DNA from: Anaerolineae bacterium
Lineage (GTDB): Bacteria; Chloroflexota; Anaerolineae; 4572-78; J111
NCBI GenBank assembly: GCA_023151115.1
Contig: JAKLJP010000003.1
Span: forward strand, 282,708-346,707
Reading direction: 5' to 3'
DNA length: 64,000 bases
Both the position numbers and the translations under genes were made by a program. This document shows, piece after piece, positions 35,334 to 45,506 of the stretch (position 1 is its first letter; each line of letters starts with the position of its first letter). Below the pieces are notes generated by a model. That model saw only the letters and a list, made by a program, of their open reading frames with translations. It made no database searches and was not told the origin of the DNA.

Positions 35334-36569
35334 ATGGCTGTTTCCTACCCCGACATTATTGGCGAATATACCGATAATCCAGAACGGTTTGAAACCGGCG
35401 GGCTGCAATACGCCGGCTATTTCGAGCCGGCCAAAATTGCGCCGGAGCAGGTGGCTAACCTGTTTTTATTTCTCCAAAATACCCTCAATGTGCCTTTGTC
35501 TGTTATCGTTAAAGCGGAACCACCGCAAACGGGCGGGCTGTTTGGCGGCGGCAAGCCGATGCTAACGGTTCAAGAACCGCAATTTCAGCTCAAGCTGACC
35601 GGCGCTGAAGCAGGACTGCTTACCTTACCGGTCACGACCACTGGAAACGTCAAAGAAGGGGTGCACAATTTCTCCCTTGAACTTAAAGTCACGAGCGAAG
35701 GCCGGGGCCAGACGATTAGGCTTAACCAAGGCCAGAGTAAGCTGGACCGTAACCTTATTGACAGCCCGGTGGGTTTGAATCTAGTCAGTACCTTGGGGGC
35801 CACCTTTACGGCCAAATCCGTCAAAAAAGCCACGTTTCCCCTGACTATAGAAGGCAAGCCCACCCCGCCTGAGCGAGCCCCCCGAATGAAACATACCTAT
35901 GAAATTATCTGGGTGGAGAACAATGCCGAATTTTACAACCAAGCGATCCAGGAATTGAACACCCGCCAGGTCAAGCTAAAAAACGAGTTAACCCCCGAAG
36001 CCATCTACACCACCCTATACGCCGAGAGCGTTACCCGCTTTGCCGACACCGGGCTGCCGCTGCGCATTGGCGAGGCGATTACCCTGGCTAAAATTCTTAC
36101 CTACAGTTGCCAATATTTCTTGAACAGCCCGGATCGCTATAATGGCTTGTTAGTGCCGATGTGGGAACGCGCCCTTGAGGAAGGCATGGATACGACCCAT
36201 GCCCTGGAAGTTATGCGCACCGCGGGCTATGCTCATCTGTTAAAGTTGGCTCTGGCACTTAGCTTTGGCCTGGTGGCTCAGGCCGTTGGCCGCCAATTGT
36301 GGCCGCTCCATGAGCGGCAGGCGGTAGCCAATTTTGTCACGGCCAATGTCGAGTCAGGCCAGGCTATAGACCCCGAATTTCTCTACCTGCCCCTTTTGAT
36401 GGCCGGAATCTATATCTCCCCTAAAATCAAACTCGAAGGCGAAGATGTGCAGCACAGCTTGGCGCTGATGAAAAAGGCCCGCCAGGCCCGGCGAGACCTA
36501 TTTTTAGATGAGGATATGGCCCAGGCCAATCAAGTTTTTGACCAGATTATGAAAAAGGTGCTGCCTTAA
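35334..36569 (+). CDS. conserved-looking hypothetical protein, function unknown
   Basis: I do not recognise a family in this 411-residue protein. It has no signal peptide or clear membrane span. The first half (about 1-190) looks beta-rich, with alternating hydrophobic residues and a Gly-rich GGLFGGGKP loop. The second half (about 190-411) is mostly helical, with hydrophobic helices such as LLKLALALSFGLVAQAVG that may be buried rather than membrane-spanning. ATG 35334 follows GAGGAGG at good spacing; the TTG at 35319 lies inside that ribosome site and is unlikely. It is the third gene of a rightward group with a glycosidase and a CPBP protease. Confidence 0.7.
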   Translation: MAVSYPDIIGEYTDNPERFETGGLQYAGYFEPAKIAPEQVANLFLFLQNTLNVPLSVIVKAEPPQTGGLFGGGKPMLTVQEPQFQLKLTGAEAGLLTLPVTTTGNVKEGVHNFSLELKVTSEGRGQTIRLNQGQSKLDRNLIDSPVGLNLVSTLGATFTAKSVKKATFPLTIEGKPTPPERAPRMKHTYEIIWVENNAEFYNQAIQELNTRQVKLKNELTPEAIYTTLYAESVTRFADTGLPLRIGEAITLAKILTYSCQYFLNSPDRYNGLLVPMWERALEEGMDTTHALEVMRTAGYAHLLKLALALSFGLVAQAVGRQLWPLHERQAVANFVTANVESGQAIDPEFLYLPLLMAGIYISPKIKLEGEDVQHSLALMKKARQARRDLFLDEDMAQANQVFDQIMKKVLP

Positions 36570-36580
36570 CCCCGCCCTTT

Positions 36581-36787
36581 TCACTTATTGGTCAGACTGG
36601 CCAGGCGAGCTTCCAGCTCTGCCCGCCGCGCATTTGCTGCAGCGCGACCTTCACTCATTAAGCCATCAAATCGGCTGCGAATGTCGGCCTGTAAATCGCC
36701 GCCGCTTTGGGGGGTGGTCAACAATACCGCCACCACACCAATGATTAACCCGCAAAAAAAACCAATCACAAAATTAAAGACGCGCAT
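36581..36787 (-). CDS. YtxH-like small membrane protein
   Basis: A 68-residue protein with one N-terminal membrane helix (FVIGFFCGLIIGVVAVLL) followed by TTPQSGGDLQADIRSRFDGLMSEGR, the pattern of YtxH-type proteins (helix plus short amphipathic coil). ATG 36787 is chosen because AGGGAGG lies 10 bp upstream; a longer frame starting at 36829 has no ribosome site. YtxH proteins are linked to stress in Bacillus, with no known activity. It is convergent with the hypothetical gene that ends 11 bp away. Confidence 0.75.
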   Translation of the reverse strand: MRVFNFVIGFFCGLIIGVVAVLLTTPQSGGDLQADIRSRFDGLMSEGRAAANARRAELEARLASLTNK

Positions 36788-36892
36788 ACTTCTGGTGAAC
36801 CTCCCTGTTTCGAGCTGCTTTGCGCCCATTATACCACGTTCCCCTTTTAAGAAAAAGCTTGACCGGCAGGAACATCAGGGCAAACGCAACTA

Positions 36893-37380
36893 TTATGTCA
36901 AAGAAGAAAGGACTTTGAGCAAATAGTCCTCATCCCAACCAGCCTTGAGCCGTTTAGCCTTAACCCCATATTTGGCTGATGTCTCGTGATGCAGTAGGTT
37001 AAGGGCGATGGGGCGGAACACAGCAAAATTCTGCGGGGCATGGCCGCAGCGAACCCGGGAGTCACCCTCCCGAAAAGCGACATCGAGCAGCCAATGAACT
37101 TTGTTTTCAATGCCCCACTGAAAACGAACCGCTTGGGCAAAGGCAGAAACGTCACCCGCCAGGGAAGCAATATAATAGCGCGTTTCGCTTGAGGTTTGGT
37201 TGCCAATGATCCGTTGAGTTTCAACCATACCGATACTTTGCAAATCGGCCCATTTGGCCGGGGGTCAAGCAAGGCGATGAATTCAGGCTCAAAAGATGTG
37301 CCATTAGGCAAGATCAGAAATTGGCGAAACCACTTCTCTTTCGCTTGCCCCAATTCTTCGATCTCAACTACCATCCCGGA
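36893..37380 (-). pseudogene. ISAs1-family transposase remnant with internal deletion
   Basis: The right end encodes the N-terminal ISAs1 block (IEELGQAKEKWFRQFLILPNG...FIALLDP, from 37374). The left part, in another frame, encodes the C-terminal block (SIGMVETQR, ETRYYIASLAGD, WGIENKVHWLLDVAFREGDSR, ending 36893). The catalytic middle of about 200 residues is missing, and a stop lies just before the C-terminal block in its own frame. The fragment cannot encode an active enzyme. Its right end touches the stop codon of the methyltransferase-like gene, so insertion may have trimmed that gene. Confidence 0.85.
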
Positions 37381-37964
37381 AAAAGCTTCCAGGTGCGGGC
37401 CATATAATCACGGTAGACATCGCCGAAAGCGGCTAACAAAAGCTGTTCTTCCAGGCGAATGCGGTAGGCAAAGGCCAGCAATAAGATAAGGGTAATCAGG
37501 GCCGCGCTGACCCAACTACCCAGGGCCAGGGCAAATCCAAGGGTCGCAATGGCGCCGCCTGTATAGGCTGGGTGGCGCAGCCAGCGGTAGGGACCGGCCG
37601 TTACCAATTGATGATCCACCTCCAGCGCCACCACCACCGAGAAGTATCGCCCCAGCACAACAACCGCCCACTCTCGCAAGGCAATCCCGGCCACCATCAA
37701 TCCCAGGCCCAGGTATTGACTCGCACCAACCACCACGCCCCAATTGAAAGCCCTGCCGGCATAAGCCAGGCAGAAACAAGCGTAAACCATTACAATCAGC
37801 AGCCAATAAGAACCCCGGTCACGGCTCTGGCCTGTCTGCCCCAGCCGGATTCCTTTGCCAATCAAGTGATTGACAAATTCCAAAAAGGCCCAGCCGCAGA
37901 AACAAAAAGCAAGCATCCAACCAAAAAAAGGAGAGGGGAACCAGTGAAGGGGGATAAACGCCAT
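37368..37964 (-). CDS. isoprenylcysteine carboxyl methyltransferase (ICMT)-family membrane protein
   Basis: The 198-residue product has about five hydrophobic helices and the ICMT/PEMT signature near the C-terminus: GPYRWLRHPAYTGG followed by RIRLEEQLLLAAFGDVYRDYM, which binds S-adenosylmethionine in the family. Bacterial members methylate diverse lipids or small molecules; prenylated proteins are not expected here. ATG 37964 (GGAG upstream) is preferred over 38069, because the extra 35 residues are encoded by a palindromic repeat (37986-38032). The C-terminus ends at the junction with the ISAs1 remnant, so a few native residues may be lost. Confidence 0.85.
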   Translation of the reverse strand: MAFIPLHWFPSPFFGWMLAFCFCGWAFLEFVNHLIGKGIRLGQTGQSRDRGSYWLLIVMVYACFCLAYAGRAFNWGVVVGASQYLGLGLMVAGIALREWAVVVLGRYFSVVVALEVDHQLVTAGPYRWLRHPAYTGGAIATLGFALALGSWVSAALITLILLLAFAYRIRLEEQLLLAAFGDVYRDYMARTWKLFPGW

Positions 37965-37985
37965 TCTTGCTCCAGAATTGAAGCC

Positions 37986-38032
37986 GGAGTCCAAAGCAAG
38001 CTTTGGCTTTTCCAAACCAAGGTTTGGACTCC
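37986..38032. repeat. palindromic repeat with CCAAAGCAAGCTTTGG core
   Basis: GGAGTCCAAAGC and AAGCTTTGG, then CCAAACC and GGTTTGGACTCC, give nested inverted repeats. The same CCAAAGCAAGCTTTGGACTCC words occur at 48913-48933. It lies just upstream of the ICMT-family gene. Confidence 0.65.
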
Positions 38033-38133
38033 AATTTTCACCATCGCCAACTATTTTGGTCACACCCATCTGAATTGTACCGAAAACCCTCGAAATTCAC
38101 AATCTGCTTTTTAACCAGATGAGTGCTCACAGG

Positions 38134-41043
38134 TTAATTGCGCTCAAAAATAACTACGGCTACACCGCCCCGACCAACCTCAACCGTAGTCGAAATATCC
38201 AGGCCGTCAGGGGCAAGCCGGTACTGCCCCGGAATCAGCGGCGCGAACTCGCAGAAATAGGAGCCATATTCCGGTTTTGTGCCGGTCAGGCAGGTGGTCT
38301 GATAAGGATTGGGGTCATTCGTCACGATGGTCAGACGAACCGGCTGTCTGACCAGTCCTTCGACGCTGACCCGGATCACGGCAAACCAGTTGCCGGGGAC
38401 GGTGATATTTGTGGGAATCCGCACCCGCCAGCTTGGTGTCGGGGTAGGGGTTGGAGTCAGCGTGGGGGTCGAGGTAGCCGTAACGGTCGGGGACTCGGTA
38501 GCAGGGGGGGTCGGCTCAGATGGAGCTGGGGATGAAGTCGTTGTTGGTTCAGGCGGGGTGGATGATGAGGTGGGCGTTGGAGTCAGGGTTGGCGTCTGGG
38601 TTGGTTCAGGCGTGGATGAAGAAGTCGGCGTTGAGGTCAAGGTTGGAGGCAGTGGGGTCGCCGTTGGCGTATGAGTCGGGGTTGGGGTTGGCGTAAAGGA
38701 TGGGGTAGGCGTCGGCGTAAGGGTAGGGGTAGCGGTGGGCGATAAAACCGGTTCAAACACAATCTCCGCCAGGGTGCTGGCAGGCAGGTCAAAATCGAAG
38801 CGGGCCGACAAACTGGGTACAGTCAAGCTATATCGCCCTGGGGCCAGAGGAGCAAATTCCAAAGCGTCCGGGCCATATTCCGGTTTGGAGCCGGTAAGAG
38901 ACGTAGCGCGCCAGTTCCAATTGACGGCGGCCAGCGTCACCGGCGTTTGCCTTTGACCGCTGACCCAAATACGAGCAATGCTGGACCAGCCGGCAATACG
39001 CACCGTGCGCCTGATTCGACCCGCCCAGGCCGAGACCGGGGCCAATGTTGGGGTGGTGGTACGGGTTGGGGTGGCTGTCGCCGTTGGCGAAGCAGTGGGC
39101 GTGGCTGAGGGGGTGGGTGAAGCGGCCGAAGTAGGTGAGGAGGTTGGGGTAGGGGTCGCTGCGGAACCAGGCGTCGAGCTGGAAGTAATGGTCGGTGAGG
39201 GGGTGGGCGTGAGCATTTGAGTTTCCTCAAAAAGCACTTCGACGATGGAGCTGGCCGGCACATTGACCCGAAAGCTGGTGTTCAAGCCCTGGGGCGTAAT
39301 CCGATACACCCCGGCAGCCAGCGGCGCAAACTCCAGCGCGTCAACGCCGTACTCTGGCTTGGAGCCAACATAGCCAACCGTCCGCCAGCTTCCATTTTCA
39401 ATGGCAATAGTGACAGGCAGCCCAATCTTGTTTCTCACCCAGATGCGGACAATGCTGGACCAACCCTGGATAGGGATGGTGCGAAAAAGCCGGCCCTGCC
39501 AGGCCGAACCCGGCGTCGAGGTTGGGCTGGGGCCGGGGGTGGGCGTTGCCACCGGACCGCCCTGATATTGATAAGCGCCCAGGACTGCACCGCTGCTATC
39601 ATAAACCACTACGGCCATATCGGCCGGGTTCAAATTGGGCAGGGTTAGCCAGGGCGAGGCGAAAGGTTGGCCCGGCTGGAGGGTGGCGCGGGCGTCGTAC
39701 AAAATTTCGTTGCTGGTCCGGCGTAATAACAGGATGCGGGCCTCGGGTGTGGCGCGGGTGACGGCCAGCCGCAGTCGAGTTTGATCGGCGCTGTCCTCCA
39801 AGCGCAGGGCCAGGCGATCATTGGCCCAGGTCAGGCTGCCCAGCCCGGCCACGGGATACCAGCGTTCCTGCCAGCTTAGCGAGGCGTGCGCTTCCAACCG
39901 GCGGGTATCGGCAAAGGTGGGGGCGACGCCGCCGTGCATTTCGACGTAGCTGGAGTTTCCGTCGGTGTAGAGGTCGGGCGAGATGGCTTTGGTCCCGGAG
40001 CCAAAAGCAAAAAACTTGGCCCCTTGAACAATCCGGCTGTCGTAGGTCCGCACCACGCCTTCGTCGTAAGCCTCGTCGTAGATGGCCTGAAAATCGCCGG
40101 CTGCCCGCGGGCGCTGGAAAAAACCGTACCATTCGCGCCAGTTGCCCAGCAAACTCCAATCAACGCTGTTATGAACCGGCCAGCCGGCGGCAGACCAGGC
40201 CCCCGGCAAGCGCCGGTCGCCGGTGGAGTGGACTGTCACTTCGTTGGTCGGCATAATAATCCGCAGGTACGGACTCACCTGGTTGGCCGAGCCGGGGGCC
40301 AGCATGGCGTTTAGCCAAAATTTGTAATCAATGGGCTGGTTAGTCGGGTTTTCGAGGGTTGGGACGACCTGAAAATAGGCCGCGTCGTCGGGTAGGGTAA
40401 TGGCGACTTTGGCCCGCAGCCTGTCCAGGGCGGTCGAGTCCCACACCTCTACCATGGCCCCATCGGCCAAGTCGGTCACTTTATAACTCCAGGGGATGCA
40501 CCATTCATAGCCGTGCTCTTCCACCGGCAGCCCCCATTCCATGCCGCCGGCAGCCAGCCACCAGCCCATTTCGGGCGGTCCCCAGGGCGAGGGTTTCAGC
40601 ACCGGGTTTTGATAAAATATGTTGTGGCCGGTGGGTTTGAAGAAAGCCTGGTAGATGCGCCCGCCGAGTTCGGGCATGACGCTTAGCTTGAGATAATCAT
40701 TTTCCAGGACAATCAAATTGAACGTCCGGTAAACCAGTTTCCCGCCGTCATACTGGCTGCGGTCGAGCCGGGCATAGGGGATATTATAAGTCGGGTTGAC
40801 CAGGTAACTGAGGGCCTGGTCAACCGGATGGGTCGGGATGGTAATGGTGGTATAGGAAACGGTAGTTTGACCGGCGGCGAGAGGCGCAACCGCCGCCTGA
40901 GCCGGGTTGGGCAGCCGGAGCAGGACCAGAGCGCCATAGGCGGCAGTGGCGATAACCAAAATTGCCGCTGCGATAAAGAACGGCGCTTTTAAGGAGGGAT
41001 GAAGCCGCTTCAGCCAAAATCTTTGCCGACACTTTGTTTTCAT
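38134..41043 (-). CDS. DUF5107 domain protein with three repeated C-terminal modules
   Basis: A 969-residue protein: basic N-terminus, one membrane helix (about 15-38), then a large DUF5107-type domain (about 55-480; [22 protein letters not shown] and [16 protein letters not shown] resemble aldose-epimerase-like sugar-binding folds). Three related modules of about 95 residues follow, each with GWSSIxRIWV-like, [16 protein letters not shown] and PASxxxEVxFE segments, separated by long Thr/Pro/Ser linkers. The modules may be carbohydrate- or surface-binding. The protein is probably anchored and faces outward. ATG 41043 is used because the upstream extension to 41175 would translate a terminator hairpin. 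A leader with its own promoter precedes it. Confidence 0.82.
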   Translation of the reverse strand: MKTKCRQRFWLKRLHPSLKAPFFIAAAILVIATAAYGALVLLRLPNPAQAAVAPLAAGQTTVSYTTITIPTHPVDQALSYLVNPTYNIPYARLDRSQYDGGKLVYRTFNLIVLENDYLKLSVMPELGGRIYQAFFKPTGHNIFYQNPVLKPSPWGPPEMGWWLAAGGMEWGLPVEEHGYEWCIPWSYKVTDLADGAMVEVWDSTALDRLRAKVAITLPDDAAYFQVVPTLENPTNQPIDYKFWLNAMLAPGSANQVSPYLRIIMPTNEVTVHSTGDRRLPGAWSAAGWPVHNSVDWSLLGNWREWYGFFQRPRAAGDFQAIYDEAYDEGVVRTYDSRIVQGAKFFAFGSGTKAISPDLYTDGNSSYVEMHGGVAPTFADTRRLEAHASLSWQERWYPVAGLGSLTWANDRLALRLEDSADQTRLRLAVTRATPEARILLLRRTSNEILYDARATLQPGQPFASPWLTLPNLNPADMAVVVYDSSGAVLGAYQYQGGPVATPTPGPSPTSTPGSAWQGRLFRTIPIQGWSSIVRIWVRNKIGLPVTIAIENGSWRTVGYVGSKPEYGVDALEFAPLAAGVYRITPQGLNTSFRVNVPASSIVEVLFEETQMLTPTPSPTITSSSTPGSAATPTPTSSPTSAASPTPSATPTASPTATATPTRTTTPTLAPVSAWAGRIRRTVRIAGWSSIARIWVSGQRQTPVTLAAVNWNWRATSLTGSKPEYGPDALEFAPLAPGRYSLTVPSLSARFDFDLPASTLAEIVFEPVLSPTATPTLTPTPTPSFTPTPTPTHTPTATPLPPTLTSTPTSSSTPEPTQTPTLTPTPTSSSTPPEPTTTSSPAPSEPTPPATESPTVTATSTPTLTPTPTPTPSWRVRIPTNITVPGNWFAVIRVSVEGLVRQPVRLTIVTNDPNPYQTTCLTGTKPEYGSYFCEFAPLIPGQYRLAPDGLDISTTVEVGRGGVAVVIFERN

Positions 41044-41076
41044 AGCAAACTCGCTTGGGAAATTAGCTTCCCCGAT

Positions 41077-41127
41077 AAAAAAAAGGGGCTGCCCTGGCCC
41101 AGTCAATTCTGGGTCCGTGACATCCCC
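41077..41127 (-). terminator. intrinsic terminator in the leader of the DUF5107 gene (possible attenuator)
   Basis: On the minus strand, GGGG...CCCAG pairs with CTGGG...CCCC around AATTGA, followed by eight Ts. It lies 34 bp before the start codon and downstream of a good promoter, so it could stop transcription inside the leader conditionally. Confidence 0.75.
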
Positions 41128-41251
41128 TTTTCTTGCAGTTAATACGGGTGAATCATCGTATCCAACCCGCGCCATCGCCGGTTAAAATAGCCTTAAATGA
41201 GCTGATAGATTTGTTAAATTCCAAATTTGGTCAAAATTCGATCCTTACACC

Positions 41252-41281
41252 ATTATATCACTAATTGAGGGACAAAATCAA
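41252..41281 (-). promoter_or_regulatory. promoter of the DUF5107 gene
   Basis: On the minus strand, -35 TTGATT (41276-41281), an 18-nt spacer and -10 TATAAT (41252-41257). Transcription would start near 41245, giving a leader of about 200 nt with the 41077-41127 terminator inside. Confidence 0.6.
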
Positions 41282-41312
41282 TAGGGTTTCAGTAGGGGCG
41301 ACATTAACGAGG

Positions 41313-42338
<1,026 letters not shown>

Positions 42339-42677
42339 GATCTCTCCTTTTTATCAAGGCGAATTTTAAAATTATGCGACGTGCTGGCCCAAAACGCCTA
42401 TGCCCGCCTGGCAGCCATTGTACTATGGAAAACGTCGTGCTACCAACTCAGATAGTCTCAGTAGATCCACTGAGTCTTCGTGTTTTCTTGGCAATTTCTC
42501 AGGATTATCTCATTTTCGTCTCAGGAAAGCGTGCTAAACTTTTTAATACTTCTCAATAGCGCCATAAACTAAGCCTGACTCTGAAAAACGATCGGGCTTT
42601 AAATTTGGTGGTCCACAGTGTCACCGCACCTTTTAGCGGCGGCCAGATCACTCATTGGTTTTCTCATCCGGGGGAAA
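42339..42677. other. intergenic region between divergent genes
   Basis: No gene is seen; it should hold promoters for the aldo/keto reductase and the HtrA-like gene. AAGCCTGA and TCGGGCTT near 42572-42600 form a modest hairpin. An in-frame GTG at 42618 could extend the HtrA-like protein but lacks a good ribosome site. Confidence 0.4.
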
Positions 42678-43517
42678 ATGAGCGAACCTTCTGCGGTATC
42701 AATAGAAAGATGGCGGCAACGCTGGCAGCACCTCCGGCTGTATATTCGGAAGGCCGCGCCTTTTGTTTCGGGCGTGCTGGCTGCGCTCACGGCCCTCCTG
42801 CTTTACAATATCCTCTTCCCCGATCCACCGCCACTCACGACCCGTGAAGTCAACGACACCGTAACCGAGGTGCTGGCCTCGGCCACCCCGCCGCCGCCTT
42901 TTTCGGCCCAGGTCTATCAGGCCATTCGACCCTCACTCGTCTTTATCGAAACAGAAGTCGAGCGGAAAAATGGCGAAACCGACAACGGGCTGGGCAGCGG
43001 CGTGGTGATTAATGAACAGGGCGACATCCTGACCAGCTTGCACGTCGTGGCCGATGCCTCTGAAATTAAGCTGATTTTCGCCGATGGGACCGAATCAACC
43101 GGCCAGATCATTGCCACCCAGCCCGAAAATGACATCGCCGTGCTGGCCGCTAGCCCGCCGCCGGGAGTGCTGGTCCCGGCCATCCTGGGCAATCCACGGG
43201 CCATGCGCGTCGGTGACGAAGCTTATGCCGTCGGCCATCCGCTGGGGCTGTATGGCTCGATGAGCGCCGGCGTTATCTCCGGCTTCGACCGCTCCTTCAC
43301 CCCTCCCGACGGGGAACAAAAACTAGAGGGTTTGATCCAGATTGACGCCGCCGTGAACCCCGGCAACTCAGGCGGGCCGCTGCTCAATCGCCAAGGTCAT
43401 GTGATTGGCATCGTCGCCGCGCTGGTCAACCCCACTGAACAAGATGTCTTTATCGGCATCGGCTTTGCCGTCCCGATTAATGTGGCCGCCGGCGCCGCCG
43501 GTTCACCACCGTATTGA
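42678..43517 (+). CDS. HtrA/DegP-like membrane-anchored serine protease lacking a PDZ domain
   Basis: The 279-residue protein has one N-terminal membrane helix (about 23-46), so the protease faces outward. The catalytic triad is clear: His in LTSLHVVAD, Asp in NDIAVL and Ser in NPGNSGGPL. After the trypsin-like domain the protein ends abruptly (VPINVAAGAAGSPPY) with none of the PDZ domains usual in HtrA. The stop is 2 bp before a GGAGATT palindrome, so the repeat may have trimmed the C-terminus, though PDZ-less members exist. ATG 42678 follows GGGGGAA. It lies upstream of and codirectional with the MoxR/Bat-like operon. Confidence 0.87.
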   Translation: MSEPSAVSIERWRQRWQHLRLYIRKAAPFVSGVLAALTALLLYNILFPDPPPLTTREVNDTVTEVLASATPPPPFSAQVYQAIRPSLVFIETEVERKNGETDNGLGSGVVINEQGDILTSLHVVADASEIKLIFADGTESTGQIIATQPENDIAVLAASPPPGVLVPAILGNPRAMRVGDEAYAVGHPLGLYGSMSAGVISGFDRSFTPPDGEQKLEGLIQIDAAVNPGNSGGPLLNRQGHVIGIVAALVNPTEQDVFIGIGFAVPINVAAGAAGSPPY

Positions 43518-43519
43518 AC

Positions 43520-43579
43520 GGAGATTGGAGATTGGAGATTGAATAATCTCCAATCTCCAATCTCCAATCTCCAATCTCT
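43520..43579. repeat. near-perfect palindrome of GGAGATT words
   Basis: Three GGAGATT copies on the left face four AATCTCC copies on the right around a GAATAAT centre. It starts 2 bp after the HtrA-like stop and ends just before the ribosome site of the MoxR gene. Confidence 0.8.
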
Positions 43580-43599
43580 ATCTTCACAGGAGTTTGCCA

Positions 43600-44610
43600 A
43601 TGAATCCATACATCAACCCCGAAAACCGCCAGCCGATGGAACGGGTGCTGTACGAAGTCAAGAAGATCATTGTCGGGCAGGATGTCCTGCTGGAACGGCT
43701 GGTGGTGGCGCTGCTGGCGCGCGGGCATATTCTGGTTGAAGGTGTGCCCGGCCTGGCCAAAACGATGGCAATCAAAACGCTGGCCGAAGCGATTGGCGGC
43801 GAATTCAAACGCATCCAGTTCACCCCTGATCTGGTCCCCGCCGACCTGGTCGGCACGCGCATCTACAATCAAAAGACGGGCGAGTTCAACACCTCGCTCG
43901 GCCCGGTTTTTACTAATCTGCTGCTGGCCGATGAAATCAACCGCGCCCCGGCTAAGGTCCAGAGCGCCCTGCTCGAAGTGATGCAGGAGCGGCAGGTAAC
44001 GATTGGCCGGGAAACCTTCAAAGTACCCAACCCTTTTCTCGTTCTGGCCACCCAAAACCCCATCGAAACTGAAGGCACCTATGCCTTGCCCGAAGCGCAG
44101 GTGGACCGCTTTATGCTCAAAGTGCTGGTTGGCTACCCCAGCCCGACCGAAGAGTTTGTCATCGTCGAGCGCATGACCGGCATGCTGCAAGCGGTCCAGC
44201 GAGTGCTGACCACCGAGCAGTTGGTTGAATTACAACAGGAGGCCGATAAAGTATACGTGGACCCAGCCCTCATCGAGTACGCCGTGCGGATGGTCACGGC
44301 CACCCGCCAGCCGAAAGAGGTGGGCTTGAAAGAGTTGGAGCCGTATATCATGTTTGGGGCCAGCCCGCGCGCTTCGATCAATTTGATCCTGGCCGGGCGG
44401 GCGCTGGCCTTTGTGCGCGGGCGGCCTTACGCGTTGCCGCAGGATGTGTTGGATTTGGCCCTCGACGTGATGCGCCATCGGGTGGTGCTGTCGTACGAAG
44501 CGCTTTCGGACAATGTGAGCACGGATGATGTGCTGCAAAAGATTCTCGACCGTATTCCTATCCCGGTAGTGCCGCTGCATGAACACACCAAGTTCCGCGT
44601 TAACGCCTGA
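43600..44610 (+). CDS. moxR: MoxR family AAA+ ATPase
   Basis: A 336-residue ATPase with Walker A EGVPGLAKT (about 47-55), Walker B LLLADEINRAPAK (about 107) and the MoxR-specific EVMQERQVT and FLVLATQNPIETEGTY segments, followed by the lid domain. ATG 43600 is used because AGGAG is 8 bp upstream; a TTG at 43594 is less likely. It leads a MoxR - DUF58 - VWA - VWA operon, the layout of Bat/aerotolerance-type clusters. In those the ATPase works with VWA proteins to assemble or remodel envelope complexes. Its stop overlaps the DUF58 start by 32 bp. Confidence 0.93.
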   Translation: MNPYINPENRQPMERVLYEVKKIIVGQDVLLERLVVALLARGHILVEGVPGLAKTMAIKTLAEAIGGEFKRIQFTPDLVPADLVGTRIYNQKTGEFNTSLGPVFTNLLLADEINRAPAKVQSALLEVMQERQVTIGRETFKVPNPFLVLATQNPIETEGTYALPEAQVDRFMLKVLVGYPSPTEEFVIVERMTGMLQAVQRVLTTEQLVELQQEADKVYVDPALIEYAVRMVTATRQPKEVGLKELEPYIMFGASPRASINLILAGRALAFVRGRPYALPQDVLDLALDVMRHRVVLSYEALSDNVSTDDVLQKILDRIPIPVVPLHEHTKFRVNA

Positions 44611-45490
44611 GCGTATCCTGCTGCGGCTTGACTGGCAGGTTATCCGGCGGCTGGATGGCCTGCTGCAAGGCGATTATCGCAGCCTGTTTTACGGCTACGG
44701 GGTGGATTTTGCCGACCTGCGCGAGTACCAGCCCGGCGATGATATTCGCTACATTGATTGGAATGTCACCGCCCGCATGGATGCGCCTTACGTGCGCCAG
44801 TATGTCGAGGATCGTGAAATCACCGGCTGGTTTCTGCTCGACCTGAGTCCCTCGATGGACTTCGGCACGGTGCAGACCCAAACCCTGAAGCGGACGGTGC
44901 TGCTTGATTTCGTCACCACACTGGCCCGGCTGCTCACCCGTCACGGCAATCGGGTTGGAGCCATTTTTGCCAGCGGCGGCAGCCGGGTCGAACGGACGAT
45001 TCCGGCGCGGGGTGGACGGCTCCAGGTGCTGCGCCTGACCAACGATCTGCTCAAGCAGCCGCCTTTGCGCCAGGCCCCCCTGACCGATCTGACCCCGTTA
45101 TTGCTGGCCGGGCTGCACACCATCAAAAAGCGTTCGCTGCTCTTTATTATCTCTGATTTTATCAGCGCGCCGGGCTGGGAGCGGCCCTTGAGCCTGCTCA
45201 ACCAGCGGCACGAAGTCCTGGCGATCCGCCTGTGGGACCCGCGCGAAATCGAACTGCCCGATCTCGGCCCGATTATCATGGAAGATGCCGAAACGGGCGA
45301 ACAACTCTACGTGGACACCCACGACAAAAAGTTTCGCCAGCGTTTTCAAGAGGCAGCTCAGCGGCGCGAGGCTGCTCTGAACCAATCGTTCAAACGCGCC
45401 GGGGTGGATGCGTTGTCGCTCTCGACTGAAGAAGATTTGGTCCGGGCGATTGTCCGTTTTGCCAAATTGCGGCAGCAGCGGAGAAAGTAA
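44579..45490 (+). CDS. DUF58 domain protein
   Basis: This 303-residue protein carries the DUF58 signature REYQPGDDIRYIDWN near residue 50 and a VWA-like fold with DLSPSMDFG (partial MIDAS). It has no membrane helix. DUF58 proteins nearly always sit between a MoxR ATPase and Bat-type VWA membrane proteins, as here. Their role is presumed to be adaptor or substrate of the ATPase. Translation starts inside the last codons of moxR (32-bp overlap), indicating coupling. A reading that begins at residue 1 places ALTPERILLRLDWQVIRRLDGLLQG at the front, a common DUF58 start. Confidence 0.92.
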   Translation: MNTPSSALTPERILLRLDWQVIRRLDGLLQGDYRSLFYGYGVDFADLREYQPGDDIRYIDWNVTARMDAPYVRQYVEDREITGWFLLDLSPSMDFGTVQTQTLKRTVLLDFVTTLARLLTRHGNRVGAIFASGGSRVERTIPARGGRLQVLRLTNDLLKQPPLRQAPLTDLTPLLLAGLHTIKKRSLLFIISDFISAPGWERPLSLLNQRHEVLAIRLWDPREIELPDLGPIIMEDAETGEQLYVDTHDKKFRQRFQEAAQRREAALNQSFKRAGVDALSLSTEEDLVRAIVRFAKLRQQRRK

Positions 45491-45506
45491 GGGGGGTCTG
45501 ATAAGT

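Noticed and set aside
41127..41180. GGCGATGG in the DUF5107 leader as a fluoride riboswitch
   Set aside because: The conserved CCGCC partner and the downstream CTCCTAC-like segment are missing, and no fluoride exporter is adjacent.
43520..43579. Tandem GGAGATT words as a CRISPR array
   Set aside because: Words are 7 nt, contiguous and palindromic, with no unique spacers of 30-40 nt; this holds for all similar tracts in the window.
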